64,000 nt of DNA, from assembly GCA_023079485.1 (NCBI GenBank), contig CM041086.1, forward strand, positions 16,438,401-16,502,400, in the 5' to 3' direction. The DNA comes from Archilochus colubris (Eukaryota; Chordata; Aves; Apodiformes; Trochilidae). A program made the position numbers and the translations under genes. The notes below the pieces were generated by a model that saw only the letters and a program-made list of their open reading frames with translations, searched no databases and was not told the DNA's origin. Each line of letters opens with the position of its first letter. Within the stretch, counting starts at the first letter, position 1. This document shows, in pieces, positions 27,798 through 41,897 of this stretch.

Positions 27798-30062
27798 AGA
27801 CTGCTTTGCATTTTTCTTTAAAAGTAAAAACTCAACAGATCCCCCGGACCACCAGATTTTCAGAAAGCAAGGATGTTATAAAAGAACACCACCAAAACCA
27901 CTTTTATCATAACCACCTGGGTTTTTCCTGTGCACCTTGTAAAAACCTTTAATTAGTTGTAAGATGATTAATTAAGCCTCACCACCACATTGGGAGGAAG
28001 ATATTACGAGGTTCATTTTCACACAGCAGTGATTGGCTAAGTCCTGGCCTACATTTAGGTTTTTGTTGCCACAATTATGTCACTCTGGGAATTGATTTCT
28101 TCCAATGTAACTCTTCCAGCAACCACTCTAAAGCAGACGCAGTTACACTGCGAAATAATTGGTTTTAGGTGTATTACTTTGGAAACCTTGTGTAAACCAT
28201 TACCAACAAAACTTCTTCCTTGCTAACATAAACCTCATCACTACCAGAGAGATTTTTCCCCAGCAGCTGGAGCAGTATTTTTAAGCATTGATTGAGGGTG
28301 CTTGCATCCCAGACCTTGTGCAAGCAATAAAGCAGGGAAACTTTCTGAGGATTTTCTATATCTGGAGAAGATACAAGGTACCCCCCGCAGCTGCAGCAGC
28401 AAAAAGCTGGAGCTCTGCAGTATTCCCTGAATGAAGGAAATCAATCTGGATTTTGATGGTGCAGTGCCAGCTCCAGGAAAATCTGCTGTCCCATGTCCCA
28501 CCAGGCACCACACAGCTCGAGTGCTCCTGCAGAGCCTCCCACAGTGACCATCTTGGGATTGCTCCATGGCAATATCCCTTCAAAATGCCACCTGAGCAGT
28601 CTGGGATGGGCCAGTTGCCTCCCATACAGATTTTCCCTTGTTCTCCCTGCTTCCCCTAATCAGCAGGCACTGGTCTTTCACTGGGGGTAAATCCACTCTC
28701 CTCCCACAGGTTCCAAGATTTTTTAATCAACTTCTTTTTTTTTTTTTTTTTTAGAGAATATCCAAGTGCTCCACATCTGGTCCCAACTCAGCAACAGCAA
28801 AAGTTGTTTGTTTCTTTTCTTCCCTGTAACTTTGGAGTACACTTTTCTGCACGCTCTCTGTGTTTCCCTGTTCTTACCCAAAGGAAGGGTGGAACAGACT
28901 ACAGAATTGCTCTCAGCCTCTTCAACCTTCAGCATCCTGCAGTAAAAACTGTTTCAAATTTGGTTTTCCCACTTATGAATATCAGCATTCAGAATGTGCT
29001 GATTTCAGTAACCTACCAATTCCCTCTGCACCTCCACAGGTTATCTCACACTGATTTTATGGTCCATGACTCCAGAAACATGGTGGAGGTTGCAGCTTTG
29101 TTTCCTCTCAAAAAGACAACTGGGAAGATCTGTTTTCCCACCCTGTTTTTCCATGGGCTAGCCCTAAGATGAAGCAACAAAATTTGTTTCAGCTGGACAC
29201 AGAACCACACAAATTAGAACACCAGGAAGAGTCCACCAACCCCTGAAGTGAACAAAGTCACTGAAATGTGGAATTACTTTCCTTGAGGGCAACAGTAAAT
29301 AATCCTAAGAGATTAAGTAATTCTTTTAAAAAACAAGTTGTGTAGAGACACAAAGCATTTTAAAGCAAACAAACATTACTGTGATACAACTCTTAGAGAA
29401 GGTCTTACAAATGCTAATTAATTCATTAAACAAAAACTTAAATTGGCTTAATTCATAGACAATCATGTAAGAACTGCTCAACATCCTGGTCTGCAATTAC
29501 ACTGCAAGTGCTTTGCTAATACAAATAACAGCAAGGCCTTTTAAAATTTTATTTGTTTACTGCACTTTTTTATGGTTTAAACAGTCTTGGTTCTATATTC
29601 TAATCAATACTGATGAACCTTACAGAGTCCAACAGGAAAACAATCAAAGACCTCTCCAAACTACCAAAGATTTTCAAATATCCAGTATTTAAAAACACAA
29701 AAGGTTATTTTAAACTGGGATTCAGCCTAGACAAGAGTCACTCTGAGAAAGGATGAGAAAGTAAAAAAGCAACAAGCATGAATGGCAGTATTTATCTCTG
29801 AACCCCTTCTGCAGGACCAAGAATGCAGACTGCATGCCAGTAAAATATGAGAGGATTCAGCTCCCAGAAAGAGGAGAGAGAGCACTCACTGCTCAGCTCA
29901 CAGCAACCAGCACCCAGAGTGACCCCAACTCAGGATCCCCAGGATCTCCACAGAAAATCCAAACACACATTCTTCCTTCCTTTCAGCCAAGCACCCCACT
30001 TCAGTTTTGATTTGAAGGCTTTAGGAACTCTGTTTCCACAGGCTTCTTTATTTTGTTCTCTC

Positions 30063-30087
30063 TTTTTGTTTGTTTGTTTGTTTGTTT
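30063..30087. repeat. (TTTG)n microsatellite
   Basis: Five tandem TTTG units follow a short T run. It is a simple repeat in the inferred AMOT 5' intron. Confidence 0.88.
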
Positions 30088-33000
30088 CTCCATGACTTTC
30101 TTCTCCATTCCTATTCCTTCACCTCTTCATTCCTCAGTCACCAATCTATCCAATCTATTCCTTACACAACAGGGAAGTTTCATTTATATTCTTAACTTAG
30201 AAAATTACATCCAAGTGTCTCTAGGTAGACAGGAGTTTTATCAACCCTGAGAAACTCTCTTCACTCGCAGGCATAGCAGGCAAGTAAAACAAATATTATA
30301 TTGTATAGCTAAAAATTAATTGCTCCTTGGAGCTCCTTTACATTATTATTATTCCCCAAAGTTGCTGAGGTATTTTTTTTCTGTCCTGAAGGTTACGTTT
30401 CAAGGCTCCCCTGGAGAGCCAAGTCATGTGCAAGGTTTGGATATCTGCTGGAATCTGCTGTTCTCCGTGCAGTCCAGTATTTTCACATGGATACAATTTC
30501 AGCATCAGATCTGTTCAAAGCATGAACTGAACCCTTTTGCAAGAGCTGGAGGTAGGGCCCAAGCGTGGAGGCTGCAGTATGCAGTTCTTCCTGTGGCTGG
30601 CACAGCATTCCAGAGCTGTTTGGGAATACACTCTCTCCTGTCTAGAAGGGTTTAACATCTGAGAAGCTCCTGCAGCCAGACTGGACTCACAGGGCAGCTA
30701 CGTGGCTGTTCTTTCATAAAGACAATGATTTAAAGCCTACAACATGAGGATGCCACATACAGGGCACGTTCAGAGAGAGGATCCAGCACAAGAGGCAGAT
30801 GGAAGTCTGGTCTGCAAAGTGACTGCTCCTCAGAAAGCAAGACAAGCAAAGAATTCCTGAAAGCAGAAAAGGAGCTTACAAAACTCGGTTGTGGCCCAGA
30901 TTCAACACAATGGACTAAATCATTCTGGCAAATACTCCAGTGCTTCCTGAAACTTTATAACTCCAGCAACAGGCAATTTGGAACACTTCTGTGAGGAACC
31001 AAGAGATCCAAGTCCTCTCTTGTATTTCAGTGGATAGAAGAGGAGAAAAAGAGCCTTCAGCCTCATTGCCAATCACCAAGAGTGGCTGTTCTCACACTAT
31101 TATAAACATTTGGTCTCCATGGAAGGGGGATACCTAGCAGCAAACATTGGCAATCCAGGACATTCCACTCCCACTATATCCTCCACAATAGCAAGGAAGA
31201 AGAAGAAAAATAATCTATAAGGCTTTTTCAATTAGGAAACCTTTGAGAGGACTTCTACAAAAGTGAGTGGCTGAAAATACCTTGGAATATTGGAATGTGC
31301 AACAGCAGTTAGAGAGGGGAAAACAGGAATCTTACTTTCTTCTGAAAGCCTTTACACTTCACCCAAAGTGGGAACATCCAATGATCCAGGAACTTTGTGC
31401 CAAGAACAAGGTCAGAGTTTTCTTTCTAACTCAGAACAGAACCCAACACACACCATATGTGTGTATATGTGTGTATATATTCTGCACTGAACAGAAACTC
31501 TCATCATTTACAGGTGTCTGCAGCCAGGTTTTCATTTAATAAAACCCTTAACATGTAAGAACTTTCCTATATTGGGCTTTATCTTTCCAGTGGGCTACAG
31601 TTCTGCAGCTCTTTAAAAGCAAGAGAAGGAAGCAAGAAGTGCAGAATGGAGTTGTGTCCCCAAAAGGTATGAACAGATGAATGCATTCACAGCTACTTGA
31701 ACATACACTTGGACTGTTGATTGTTCTAACATCAAAGACTTATTGCTGCAACTACATTAATACAGCAATAACCTAAACCCCCACTTTAAGAGTTTGCTCC
31801 ACATTAAGAAAATAAAGCCTTTAGCAAGCTGAAATTTTACTTTGGCTGTTAATTCACTGTAGTGATGGGACAAATGGTCATGGGAGCCATGGACCAAAAC
31901 ATCATTGTGCTGGATGCTAAACAGAATTAGATGGTGCAAGTTGTTCCATCAAAAAAACCAACATCATCAACACCACCTTTCCCTCTGCTAAAAAATTAAT
32001 AAAAAAATTAAAATCAGGTTACACTCAACTGGGGACAAAAGGAAGGGGGAGAAGAGGGAGAAGCACTCATAATTTGAGAACTTGGGGGTTGCAAATTCTC
32101 AGTTTCACTGTCATGGTTAGGAAAATGTGGCAGTAAAGCAATGGGACCTTAATTCTAAATAAATAAAAAGATTGGTCAGTCTGCTGATGAAAAACAGGAT
32201 AAAAAGAACAAGAGGACTATTAAATTATCTACACTTCTGGGATTCTTGCTATTCTTTTGCAAAGTGAATGGCTTATGCTAATCAGGATGCATCTGAAATA
32301 CATCATTCAAGCCTTCTTGTACAAATATAGTTCTTATTTATCCAGAAAAATCCCCACCAGCTGGCAATGTTTGCATACAATGTTAAACCCAACCTCCAGA
32401 GCCCATGCATTATGACTCATTTTATATTTTAAAACATTAGTTCTCTTAGCTGTTCTTGAAGATGGTGTATCCCATGAGAAGAATTTTAGTGGAATTCAAC
32501 ACTAACACACTGGAGTTACCATCCCACTTCCTCCAGCACAAAGAAGTTACAAATTTTCTGTTGTTTTGGTTTTGTTTTTTTTTACTCCTAAGGGTGCTTT
32601 GCCTACAGAACTTCTTTGGAGGAGGGACAAAAGAATTTGCACCAATCCCTTCTATATGAATCAAATATTTATGCTATCCCCTCTTCCAGCACTTTCATCT
32701 AGTAACCTATGGAATGTGATCTCCTGACCTTAACACTCAAGCACGTCTAAATCAGCTGCCCTTTGAGCTGGGTTACAGACTTCAGAGAATTTTTATACTT
32801 TTGTATTACAGGCATATGAAAACCTTGTGGCCCAGCCACAGAGCTGAGTACTACAAAGCACCCATTAGTTCCAAGTGGCTCAAGCATGCTTCAGGAAAGA
32901 GGAATGCCTTGATTCTCCCATGTTTCTGGCACAATCTGATGTCACATGTCACCATGAACAGGTAGACTGATGAACACCCCAAACAATACCAAAATTACAA

Positions 33001-35404
33001 CCCATCCTGCCTACTCCACATGCCCAGGTTCCATTCTCCACTCCAGGAGTGCTGCCTGCAAAACATCTCCAGAATCAGAAAGACAACAAGCTTGGGGGAA
33101 GGCTAGGCACCCCTTTCCCTCCTCCTGGAAATCCTATCCTTTCCTCAAGAAAGTGCCAAAGCAGCAAAAAATCATTCTGTGTTGTGTTTGTGGCTCTCAG
33201 GAATGTTTTAAGGACTACGACTTCAACTGTAGGACAATTCCAGAGTCAGCCCATGACCCAGCTCCTAGAAGGAGCAGTCACTGAGGTAAGAAAGTCTGAC
33301 CCAAAGATTTAACAGGGTCATGCTTTTCATAGTAGGGTTCATGTTTTTATATCAGCCCTTTGAAATCAATGTGGTGCTGCCCATCACCCAGACAGGAGCA
33401 ACATGAGGTTGTAGGACAAGCTTGAGAAGATGGTTCTTGTGTTCTCCCCCTGATCTGGTAGACAGGCTCAGTCCACAGAAAATGACCAAGGTAGCAGAAA
33501 AAGGTGGGACAGCAAACTAAACCTCTGCCATGTCCTCTCCCTTCAGGATGGATCCTGGTCAGTCACCTGCCCCAAGTACCCCTGCAAGGTCTCCAGTTGT
33601 CTTTTGCACCCCAGCAGAAACTGAGGGGTTCTCTGAGGGTCCATCAGCTCAAAGCACACTGACTTGCTGTCCCACCTCTACAGGAGAAACAAGACACCTT
33701 TTCCATTTTTTCCCCCCACAGCAATCCCTCCAGTCTAGAGGAAGGGGGGAGGGAGGAAGAAAAAGGAACAGGCTCCACAACAGACCAATACTTAGCATTT
33801 CCTGTATCATCTACAGGAAAAACCCACGCACTGGGGAAGAGCATGATGTCAAGGCTGGTTTCACCACATAAACAGCCAGATCCTCCTGCTGGGGGATGCT
33901 GTGTGTTTCCAGAAGAAACAATATAATCTTCCCTGCTAAGAGGAGTCCTACTGCCAGCCACACAAAATTCCACAGGTCCTTCCCTAGCACAAAAAAAGAC
34001 TGCTTGCAATGAAGCTCTGGCTGGAGGAAGTGGTTATTTGGGTAGAGAGCCAGAAGAGAAGGAAAATGAGAAATTCAGAGCAGTATTATCACTTGTAAAC
34101 CAGCACACATTCAGCACTTGCCCCCTGGAGAAAGGAGTATGCTACAAAATATGTTTCCCTGCACAGAGACTGGGCCTCCATCCAGTTATTATGTGCACAC
34201 GTCCCTGCTGCGCTTTCAGTCTGACTTTAAAAAAAAAATTAAAAAAAAAAATATCTCAAAACAAAGAAAAATCCCCCTCACACTCGCTCTGCACAGCACC
34301 AAGCATGTTCCTCCCCATGCTCAGTAATCTTTCAAGGCGTGTTAATTACAGGTTCAACACTTCTACACCTTGTGACACAGGAGGAAAGCACTTCATGTAA
34401 AACAAATTCCAGTGTGAAACAAGAACTCTCCAGTGACTGTGGGAGCCCTGCTCACACACGTGCACACATATGTGCTTCCCTGTGAAACACGACGAGGAAA
34501 GGCAAGCTTGAGAAGTTGGATTACAAACACAATGCCTGATTATTCTCTCAAAGGAGCACCACAAGAAAATGTGGCTGCTTCCAAACACAGCCTGACACAA
34601 ACCCATTCAGCAACATGCACAGAATTGTACTTTACCCCATTATACACAAGCACATCACTATTAATTTTTGCTACTTGCCACCAGTGGGTGGACGAGTGTT
34701 TTTTTGGTGGTGGGTTTTTTGGGTTTTGGCAAGATGAAGAGTAATCATTACAGGATAGAAAAGTGATGGGCAAAAGCTGACAGAGAAGAGAGTCAGTCTG
34801 ACCCCCAGGTTTAGGCTGAGAGAATGAATGCAGAGTCCCTTGCACCATGAGCACGTCTCTTACCTACTGATCTGCTGAAGACAAAAGCGTTTTCTTCCCT
34901 TCAGAAACTGGACACTTGTAGCTTGTTGGGTCAGTCACACAAAGCTTCCCTGCTGCCAAAGGTTTTTTGGTTTTTTTCCCCCTCGGGTTTTTCTTGTTGT
35001 TGTTTAGGCTTTTTTACCCCAGAGAGTAAAGGGCAGAACGGTGGATTCAGCAGGGGCAAAGGGTGGAATTCGAGACTCAACAGGCGAACTGCAGAGCTCT
35101 CTCCAAAAGATGTTGTATTTCAAGGCGCTTTCACTTGCAAATCCTTCTTCATCCTCAGTGTCAATAAAACTGGAGGGGTGGGGGAGCAAACTTTTTTAAC
35201 GGCAGGAATAAACCGGACTCCACAGAAAGGGGAACGTGATACGGACTGAATTTGTGGCTCGACTTTTTTTTCTTTTTATTAAAAATAAATATGCTTTCAG
35301 ACAGGCAACCAAGCTAGACGGTTTAAAATCCAATACGCTCAGACAGAACCTGCCCGCAGCCCTTGGAAGGAGAATAGCGGTTATCTCAAGAACGGCAGAA
35401 CATT

Positions 35405-35429
35405 AAAAAAAAAAAAAAAAAAAAAAAAA
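35405..35429. repeat. Run of 25 A
   Basis: An uninterrupted A run lies at the edge of the CpG island, about 150 bases inside the inferred AMOT intron. No retrotransposed body is recognisable upstream of it. Confidence 0.9.
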
Positions 35430-35439
35430 GGGAAAGTCT

Positions 35440-36010
35440 GTGTCCCGGTGGAGGTACCCGGCGCAGACTCCGCTGTCAGCGGCAGCGTCCGCGGCCCCGG
35501 CAGGGACGGGCGGCCCGCAGCATCGCGCCCGGGGGAGCTGCTGAGCTCCGCGCTGCTCCGCGCCTCCTTCTCCGCGGTTACCTGTGCGCAGCGAGGCGAG
35601 GAGGAGCCGCGGGACTGGGGTTTAGCGGCCCCCGGTACTGAGGCTCACACCGGGCTGGGCTGGGTTGGGTTGGGCCGGGCAGCTCCGCTCCCTCCTCCGC
35701 CTCCTTCCGCTTCGATCTGCGGCGCGGGCACCCGGCGGGACGAAGCTCCGCTGGGGCGGGCAGAAAGGGCCCGGGACCGCCCCCGGCACCGGCCCCGCCT
35801 CCACCCCCGCCCCGCCCGGTATTCCGGCGGCGGCATGGGGCTGGCCCGCTATTGTGTGCCGGTTCGACGGAACCGGGGGGGCTGCACCGAGCTCCCCCCA
35901 TTCCCTGCAAGGGGGCCCGGGGGGCTCCACGCTCGCTGCCCGTTAGCGAGCATGTGTGTTCGATCCGGGCCACTCGGCCCTACAGCAGCCCGCAGCTCGG
36001 TACCGGGGGG
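35440..36010 (-). promoter_or_regulatory. AMOT: CpG-island promoter, probably of AMOT
   Basis: This is a dense GC- and CpG-rich block, with tandem SP1-type boxes (minus-strand GGGCGGGGCGGGGG) near 35805-35820, and no clear TATA box. It is bounded on the left by a run of 25 A at 35405-35429. The position upstream of the AMOT coding exons and the donor at 35582 point to AMOT. Long open frames here on both strands are GC-driven. Confidence 0.6.
35582..35930 (-). other. AMOT: Probable non-coding leader exon of AMOT (5' boundary approximate)
   Basis: A strong minus-strand donor, CACAG/GTAACC, lies after 35582 inside a CpG island. It is the nearest such combination upstream of the AMOT start. If joined to the acceptor at 20316, the AMOT frame meets an in-frame TAA within this exon (35624-35622) with no ATG after it, so translation would begin at MRNSEEQ. 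The upstream end is not visible; GC boxes near 35.80 kb suggest several start sites. The splice itself is inferred. Confidence 0.5.
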
Positions 36011-38100
36011 CTAAAAGCCTCGGAGTCGCCTCAAGGTTTCCAAAGCATTCAGCGATGTCAGTGGAGTTCGGTTGGGTTTGTCCCAGTGTACCCAGCCCAG
36101 GGTCTGACTCACCCACTTTTTGCTGGCCAAGTGCTGAAAGTAATTGGAAGCATAGAGGCAGAATACTGAAGGAGTTCCCCGTGTATCATGTTCTGCTTAA
36201 ATCTAAAATATACACCCCCTAATCTTCCGAGGCTATAAACCAGTAAATACCTGGAGTCAGGTTGTCAAAATTCAGTGTAAAAAAGAGTTTGGTTTTAAAG
36301 ATGTAACAACCTTTAAAGAAGCACACGAACCTATCCCCATTGTCTCTGTCTCCCCATTCAAAGGTGGCTGATGAAAGGACCCCAGAATGTTGATAAAAAG
36401 AAAGGCCTAAGCCAGCCCCCCTGGTCTGGAAGATCTAATAGCACTTGGTGATGGCAGGGCAAATCCCCAGCCTCAACAAGGCCTGAGATAACAAACTGGT
36501 CCTTCAAAAGGGACAGATTTGCATACAGTGCACTCGAATAAATGCAGAGGCAGATCTCCCAGTTGCTGTTCACTGATGTGTCATTTCAAGGAAGAGCAGA
36601 ACAAAAAATGAGAGAAGCTGTTCTGATTTCACACACTAAGGCCTAACCATACAGATACTCCCAGTTTGGTAAGGTCTGGCCATTAGATGTGGCTGGTATC
36701 CAAAAGTGCAAAATGGGTCAAAATTGACCATATGTCTAATCCTTGCACGATGAAACTTGGCCCACAGAGTTCATTAGGGCTCTTCATGTGAGAAGAGGTA
36801 ACACGATTCAGCTGTTTGCCTTTTAATTGTTTTGAGTAAACAACTCTTTTCCAACATTCCCAGCTCCTCACATTGAAATGTCTAGAAAAAACTAGGAAGT
36901 CAAACTTCAGAAATCCCAAAAGCAGCATATCTAAACATTTTTCCCCCACATAACTGACATTCATTCATTGGAACATTTCAGCAGAACAAATGTAGAAATA
37001 CATGTAAACAGTTCATTAACATCCCATAACCTTACAGTTTGCAAACACGAAAGAAGACCAAGCAGAAGAAGCTAATGAAGCACATACTTGCTAGATGCTG
37101 TGGGGTGGAGTTGTTAGGGAAATAAGACAGCTACAGCCAGTTAGAGTCCTAAACTCTGCTTCAGTCACACATCCTGTCTCCCTCCCACATGCTAAAGGAA
37201 AATACTGGGGAGTGAAGAGAGAAGGTAGAGTCCTCAGGAAAGCAAAAATATTGCTTAATGCAGACACTGAAAAGCAGCTAGTCTTGCTCGAGGCTTACTA
37301 ACCTCCCCTCATCTGCTGCTGTTTATTCTACAGAGCGTGTTTAACCCACACAATTGGAGATAACAGCTTTATCAGAACTGGAAAAGAACAAAGATGCATG
37401 AAGTCCACATTCTCTTCCTTAAAATATTCTCCCCTCTACATCCTCCCTTCACTCAGCTCCCCGCCCAGCCCGGTCCTCAGGAGCTCCAGCACACATCTGA
37501 ACAGCTGCCAGAGGAGGAAGCGAGCAGTTCCATACACACATCACGCCACAATGTGGGAATTCAGGAAACAACACAAGAAAGAGGTTCCTACTCACTGTTC
37601 CAGCATACTCGGGCCAATTTATGCAATCATAGAAAGGTCACAGTAAATGTGTTAAAAAGCACAAAAGATAAATGCCACAATGGCAACACGTTCAAAGTAG
37701 GAAAATAAATCTTGGGCTTATGAAGTGTTTGGATGACCTGGAATTGCTCCACCTACAATTTTTTTTTTTTTTTTTTTAAGAAGTTGTCTTTCACATTCTT
37801 TAAAATTCATCCATCTTAGAGTTCCTCCCTCCAGGAATCTCTGTAACTCCGCTGTCCTTTGTCCACAGCAGCTGGAGCTCAGGAAGCTGCTGATATTATC
37901 CCTCATGTACAGAGAGGAATCACTGCTCACCCTGTGTCCATTCAGTGCAGCTGAGAGGGGTTTAAATTAATTTCCGTGGATCTCTGATCTCGGGCCAGTT
38001 TAACAGAGCTTTTCTTCTTGCACATAAAAAATAAACTGTTAGAGCTCAAGAATGCCATTTAACTCTTGGAACCAGATAGGACATCCCCACCACCACCAAA

Positions 38101-38102
38101 GT

Positions 38103-38156
<54 letters not shown>
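38101..38156. repeat. (TG)n microsatellite
   Basis: About 28 dinucleotide units of GT/TG run with a single A interruption near the start. Confidence 0.95.
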
Positions 38157-38158
<2 letters not shown>

Positions 38159-41100
38159 GGGGTGTGTGTCTTTGTCCAGTCTATAAACACACTGTCAGGT
38201 GAAATTATGGCCCTACAGTAAACAAAAAAGTAATACAAGCAATAATAACAAAAGACTAAGATGAGGAGATGAGGTCCTGCTATTAGGTGAGCAGGAGCAG
38301 TAGGTAATTCTGCTAAGGCAGATTACTTGATCTTTCTTGCCACAGAAGCCATATAGTTTGGCAGATATATTCACGGAAGAAAATGAAGTAAATGACCAAA
38401 TATATTAGGGGACACAGGGCAAAACAAGATTAGATGATTTCAAAATGGTGCAAGAATCACAAGAAATGCATGGAGATGAAATGCACTGAAGATGGCACTG
38501 GAGGGTTTAGGGGTTTGTCATGCTGGGAGTTTAGTCTAGACCTGGGGAGTCTGTGAGGCTCACAGGATCTGTCCCACTGCACACACGTGTGGTGAACCTG
38601 GACATTCAGCCCCACTACAGCTTTTGCTGCCATTTACCAACAGGGTGGACAGGACCCAGGGCCCTCAGGATGGGCATGGCCGTAAAAGTTTTACTGAGAG
38701 GATTTGCTGCTATATCAAGCCCTGCAACAAGCCTTAAAAGCCTCCCTCGAGCCCTGCCATTGGGCATGGCTGGAGACCAGCTATGATTTCTGAAGAGAAA
38801 CAAAATCAGTCTGATAGGCATGAGTTTGAGGCACGAACAATATGTAAAACCAGTTATCATTTCCCAAGAGATGGTAATGACAGGTATTCAACAAACCAAC
38901 AACACCCAAAATTACTATCATGAAACCTGACATGCTCAGAATCCCTAGAAAAATTCTAATTTTTGAAACACAAGAACAGGAGTAGTTATGAACTATGTAT
39001 TCCTCTGTCCTTCACTAAGTAACTGCTGTGTCTTTCTACATGTTTATTATTTACTAATAATAATTCTATATAATAAAATTTCCATGATCTTCTGGTAGGA
39101 AAGTAATAGCTACAGAGACTTTTTGCAGAGCCAACTTCATGTCCTGTCTGTTTTGTGATTTACACTGCAACAGAGCTCCTGCTCATCTAAGGTTTTGTAT
39201 GCTACTGTGTGTGAAGATTTTTAAAAGTCTGTCAGCCCGGATGGTACCTCCAGTGGGGTGCAACACAAGTTCAGCATGGCTCCTTGGGTGAAAAAAGGGG
39301 CTACACAGGAAAGGGGGGAAAAGAAACAGCTTGCCACAGTGATACAGAATACAGAGGTCAGTAGTGATGTGTCACCTGTGAGTTGATTCATCAGGTATCA
39401 CCTGTAAAGAGAATTATTCTAACTGCTGAACCCTGCCCCCTTTTTTTGCAGAATTTCTGAAGCAAGCTACAGAAGGAGAAGAATGATAAACAACTGCCAA
39501 CTTATGGCAAAACAAATGAAATGCTTCAGCTTTGCTCTAAACATATACACTCTCCTGGCCCCTAGACTAAAACGTAGGTTTGGCAAAATAAGGGCAGCAG
39601 GGTTAATCTGGGCAAAGGGATTTTCTTACAAGACACCTTCTCCCACAGAAGGATGTGTAAGCCTTCAACTGATGTCTATTAGATGTTAAACTTGATGTAC
39701 AAAAGTTGACCACCTCCCTCATTTCTCAGCACTCTTGTTCCTCACACCTCTTCAAAAAAAGTCATCAAAAACTGCTGGAAAGATTGCCTCAGCTTCAATG
39801 GATTTGGATCAGAGTGAACTGTAAGAGAAAGGCACAGAGGCTCTGCACTTCAGCACAGTCTTTGTTTGCTCTTGGTGACTGAAGAATGTATGAAACCACG
39901 AGAGAGCAAAACGTACAGCAGGTTCAGCAGCAAAAAACAGTTTTGATAATCCTGGTATTTCAATGCCCATAAAGATTAAGAGGGGAAAACCCACAGCTGA
40001 TTTGAAAGCAAAAAGCCTCTTCAAATTCCCCAGAACTTAAACATGTGCAATTGTAGTGATAAATACTGTGGGGACAGGGAGAAGGTGAATTTTGATTCAA
40101 AGCTTACTAATTTTTAATAGTGATGTCAGAATCAGACTCAGAACTGAGAAATGGAAGAGGCCAGACCAAAACTGGCTGGAAGCAAACTTCCATTGTCTGA
40201 GGTTAAAAATATGGTCTTAGTGAAACAATGAGTGCCAGAGAGATGCTAGACCTCTACTAACTGAAGGAGTAGGGCCATCTTCCCCCACTACATAGAAGCT
40301 TAAACTAATGGCAATTATAATTTTTGAGCACATAGTTGAGTCCCTAAAAGCCATCTTTCTTCTGTAGCAACCTACAGAAAGATGGTAATTGGAGACAGCA
40401 AGACACGAAGTTAGAGGTGATTGATAAACATTTCATCTTCGCAGAAATGAAAAACTAAAAATAGAATTATGGAACAAACTCTGATTAGATTTTACAATCA
40501 ATTTCAGATGCTGTTGCCAGAACTGGAAGAGCACCAGCACTCTCTGCTGGTGATCTGTGTTTGATAGTTATCTAGAGGAAAAATGAGGAATGAAAATGAA
40601 TTATGTTTCTGATATGGAATGCTATTTTTGCCTTAAATGGATGATTAATTAGATCTCTATCCATTTAGCAAACAGCAACTCTAGGAGCTAGTAACATTTT
40701 TGGAAACAATACTAAGAAGTGTATTTACTATGGGCAGTCATCATTCACTGGAATAAATTTCACTGCCACAAATAAACATCTGATGTTTAATGCTTCACTC
40801 TGCAGAAAGCACTTCTGCTTTGCTGCAGCACAACAAGCTGGTGTGAGAAGTTCTCATGATGCCAAATCCCTTGGCTCCTCCCTGACTTTCCATCAATTTT
40901 AGAGCCATGCCAAGAAAAACAGCTCTTCTTAAAAAAGTCTGACTGTGGCACCAACATCTTTCACTGTAGTCACAGTGAAAATGCTACCACTACGTTTTAA
41001 TCCAAGCAAAACCTGCTCCCAGCCCTGTCCCTGTTCCACCCTCTGCCAGGAAGCTGGAAAAACTTTGACTCCCTCTCCCCAGCCTTGTCCCCACCCGGTG

Positions 41101-41855
41101 TGGGTCCCTTTGCCCCATCTGAGCCAGAGACTGCACAGGGACAAACAGAGCAGGAGGTAAAAAAAAACAACAAAAAAAAAACCCCAAAGCCAAGTACCTA
41201 AAGGACAGCTGTCCCAGTTTCCAAACTATGCAGGGAGCAAGGAGGAAGGGTTAAAGACTGGCAAATTGAATCCATGTGCAGCTCAGGAAAAGTGTGGGAA
41301 ACAAAAGAGACAATGTGATTTAAGGACAGAGTATTCATTAGCAAAGGGCTCAAGTTTCTTGGCTTTTGCTGCTCTGCTTCCCAACGGCCATTTTTCAAGG
41401 TAGCTTTTTGTTCTTGGAGTTTTGAACATAGAGCTGGAAAGACATTATACTCTTTCTTAGCTAACGAACTAAAGCTTGGTACATGTTGAACTGCTTGGAA
41501 TAATTTGTCTTTTTAATTCCCTGGGGACAGGAGAGGAGAACAGTGTCAGAGATGGGGCTTTTCTGTTGGGTTACAGTGGGCTCTGGATCACAGCTTTCCA
41601 TGACATACTTGAAAAAAGACTTCTGACACCTTCACAAATATTCATTTACACTGTAGTATTATGTAAAACATGAGACTTCATAATGCAGCCCTACCAATTT
41701 GAATCAGAGTAAATCTATTCCTAGGGAACCAAGCCAAGCCCTGAGCTGCTCCCCCTGCTCAGCTCCACATGGCTGGGGCTGGCCCTGCCATCCTTCCCCT
41801 TCCTGTGCCCACAAGGCACTCAGCAACTTCTTACTGAGGACCACTCCAAAGTTTT

Positions 41856-41897
41856 TGGGATGCTGAAGAGATTCAGATGGGATGCTGAAGAGATTCT
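41856..41897. repeat. 22-bp tandem duplication
   Basis: TGGGATGCTGAAGAGATTC occurs twice head to tail at 22-base spacing. Confidence 0.9.

Larger units (their letters stand above)
20317..35581 (-). other. AMOT: AMOT 5' intron between leader exon and first coding exon (inferred)
   Basis: About 15 kb separates the inferred leader exon from the first coding exon. It contains homopolymer and simple repeats (C/T tract near 23.2 kb, AAAT units at 27.78 kb, T run at 28.74 kb, TTTG units at 30.07 kb, A run at 35.4 kb). No coding exon or RNA gene was recognised on either strand. Confidence 0.55.

Noticed and set aside
28735..28753. Long T run as the tail of a processed pseudogene
   Set aside because: No coding or RNA-derived body adjoins it and no target-site duplication is visible.
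35448..36014. Plus-strand 188-codon and minus-strand 131-codon open frames near 35.6 kb
   Set aside because: They overlap on opposite strands in a CpG island with Gly/Arg/Pro-rich composition. The minus frame would also be out of phase with AMOT.
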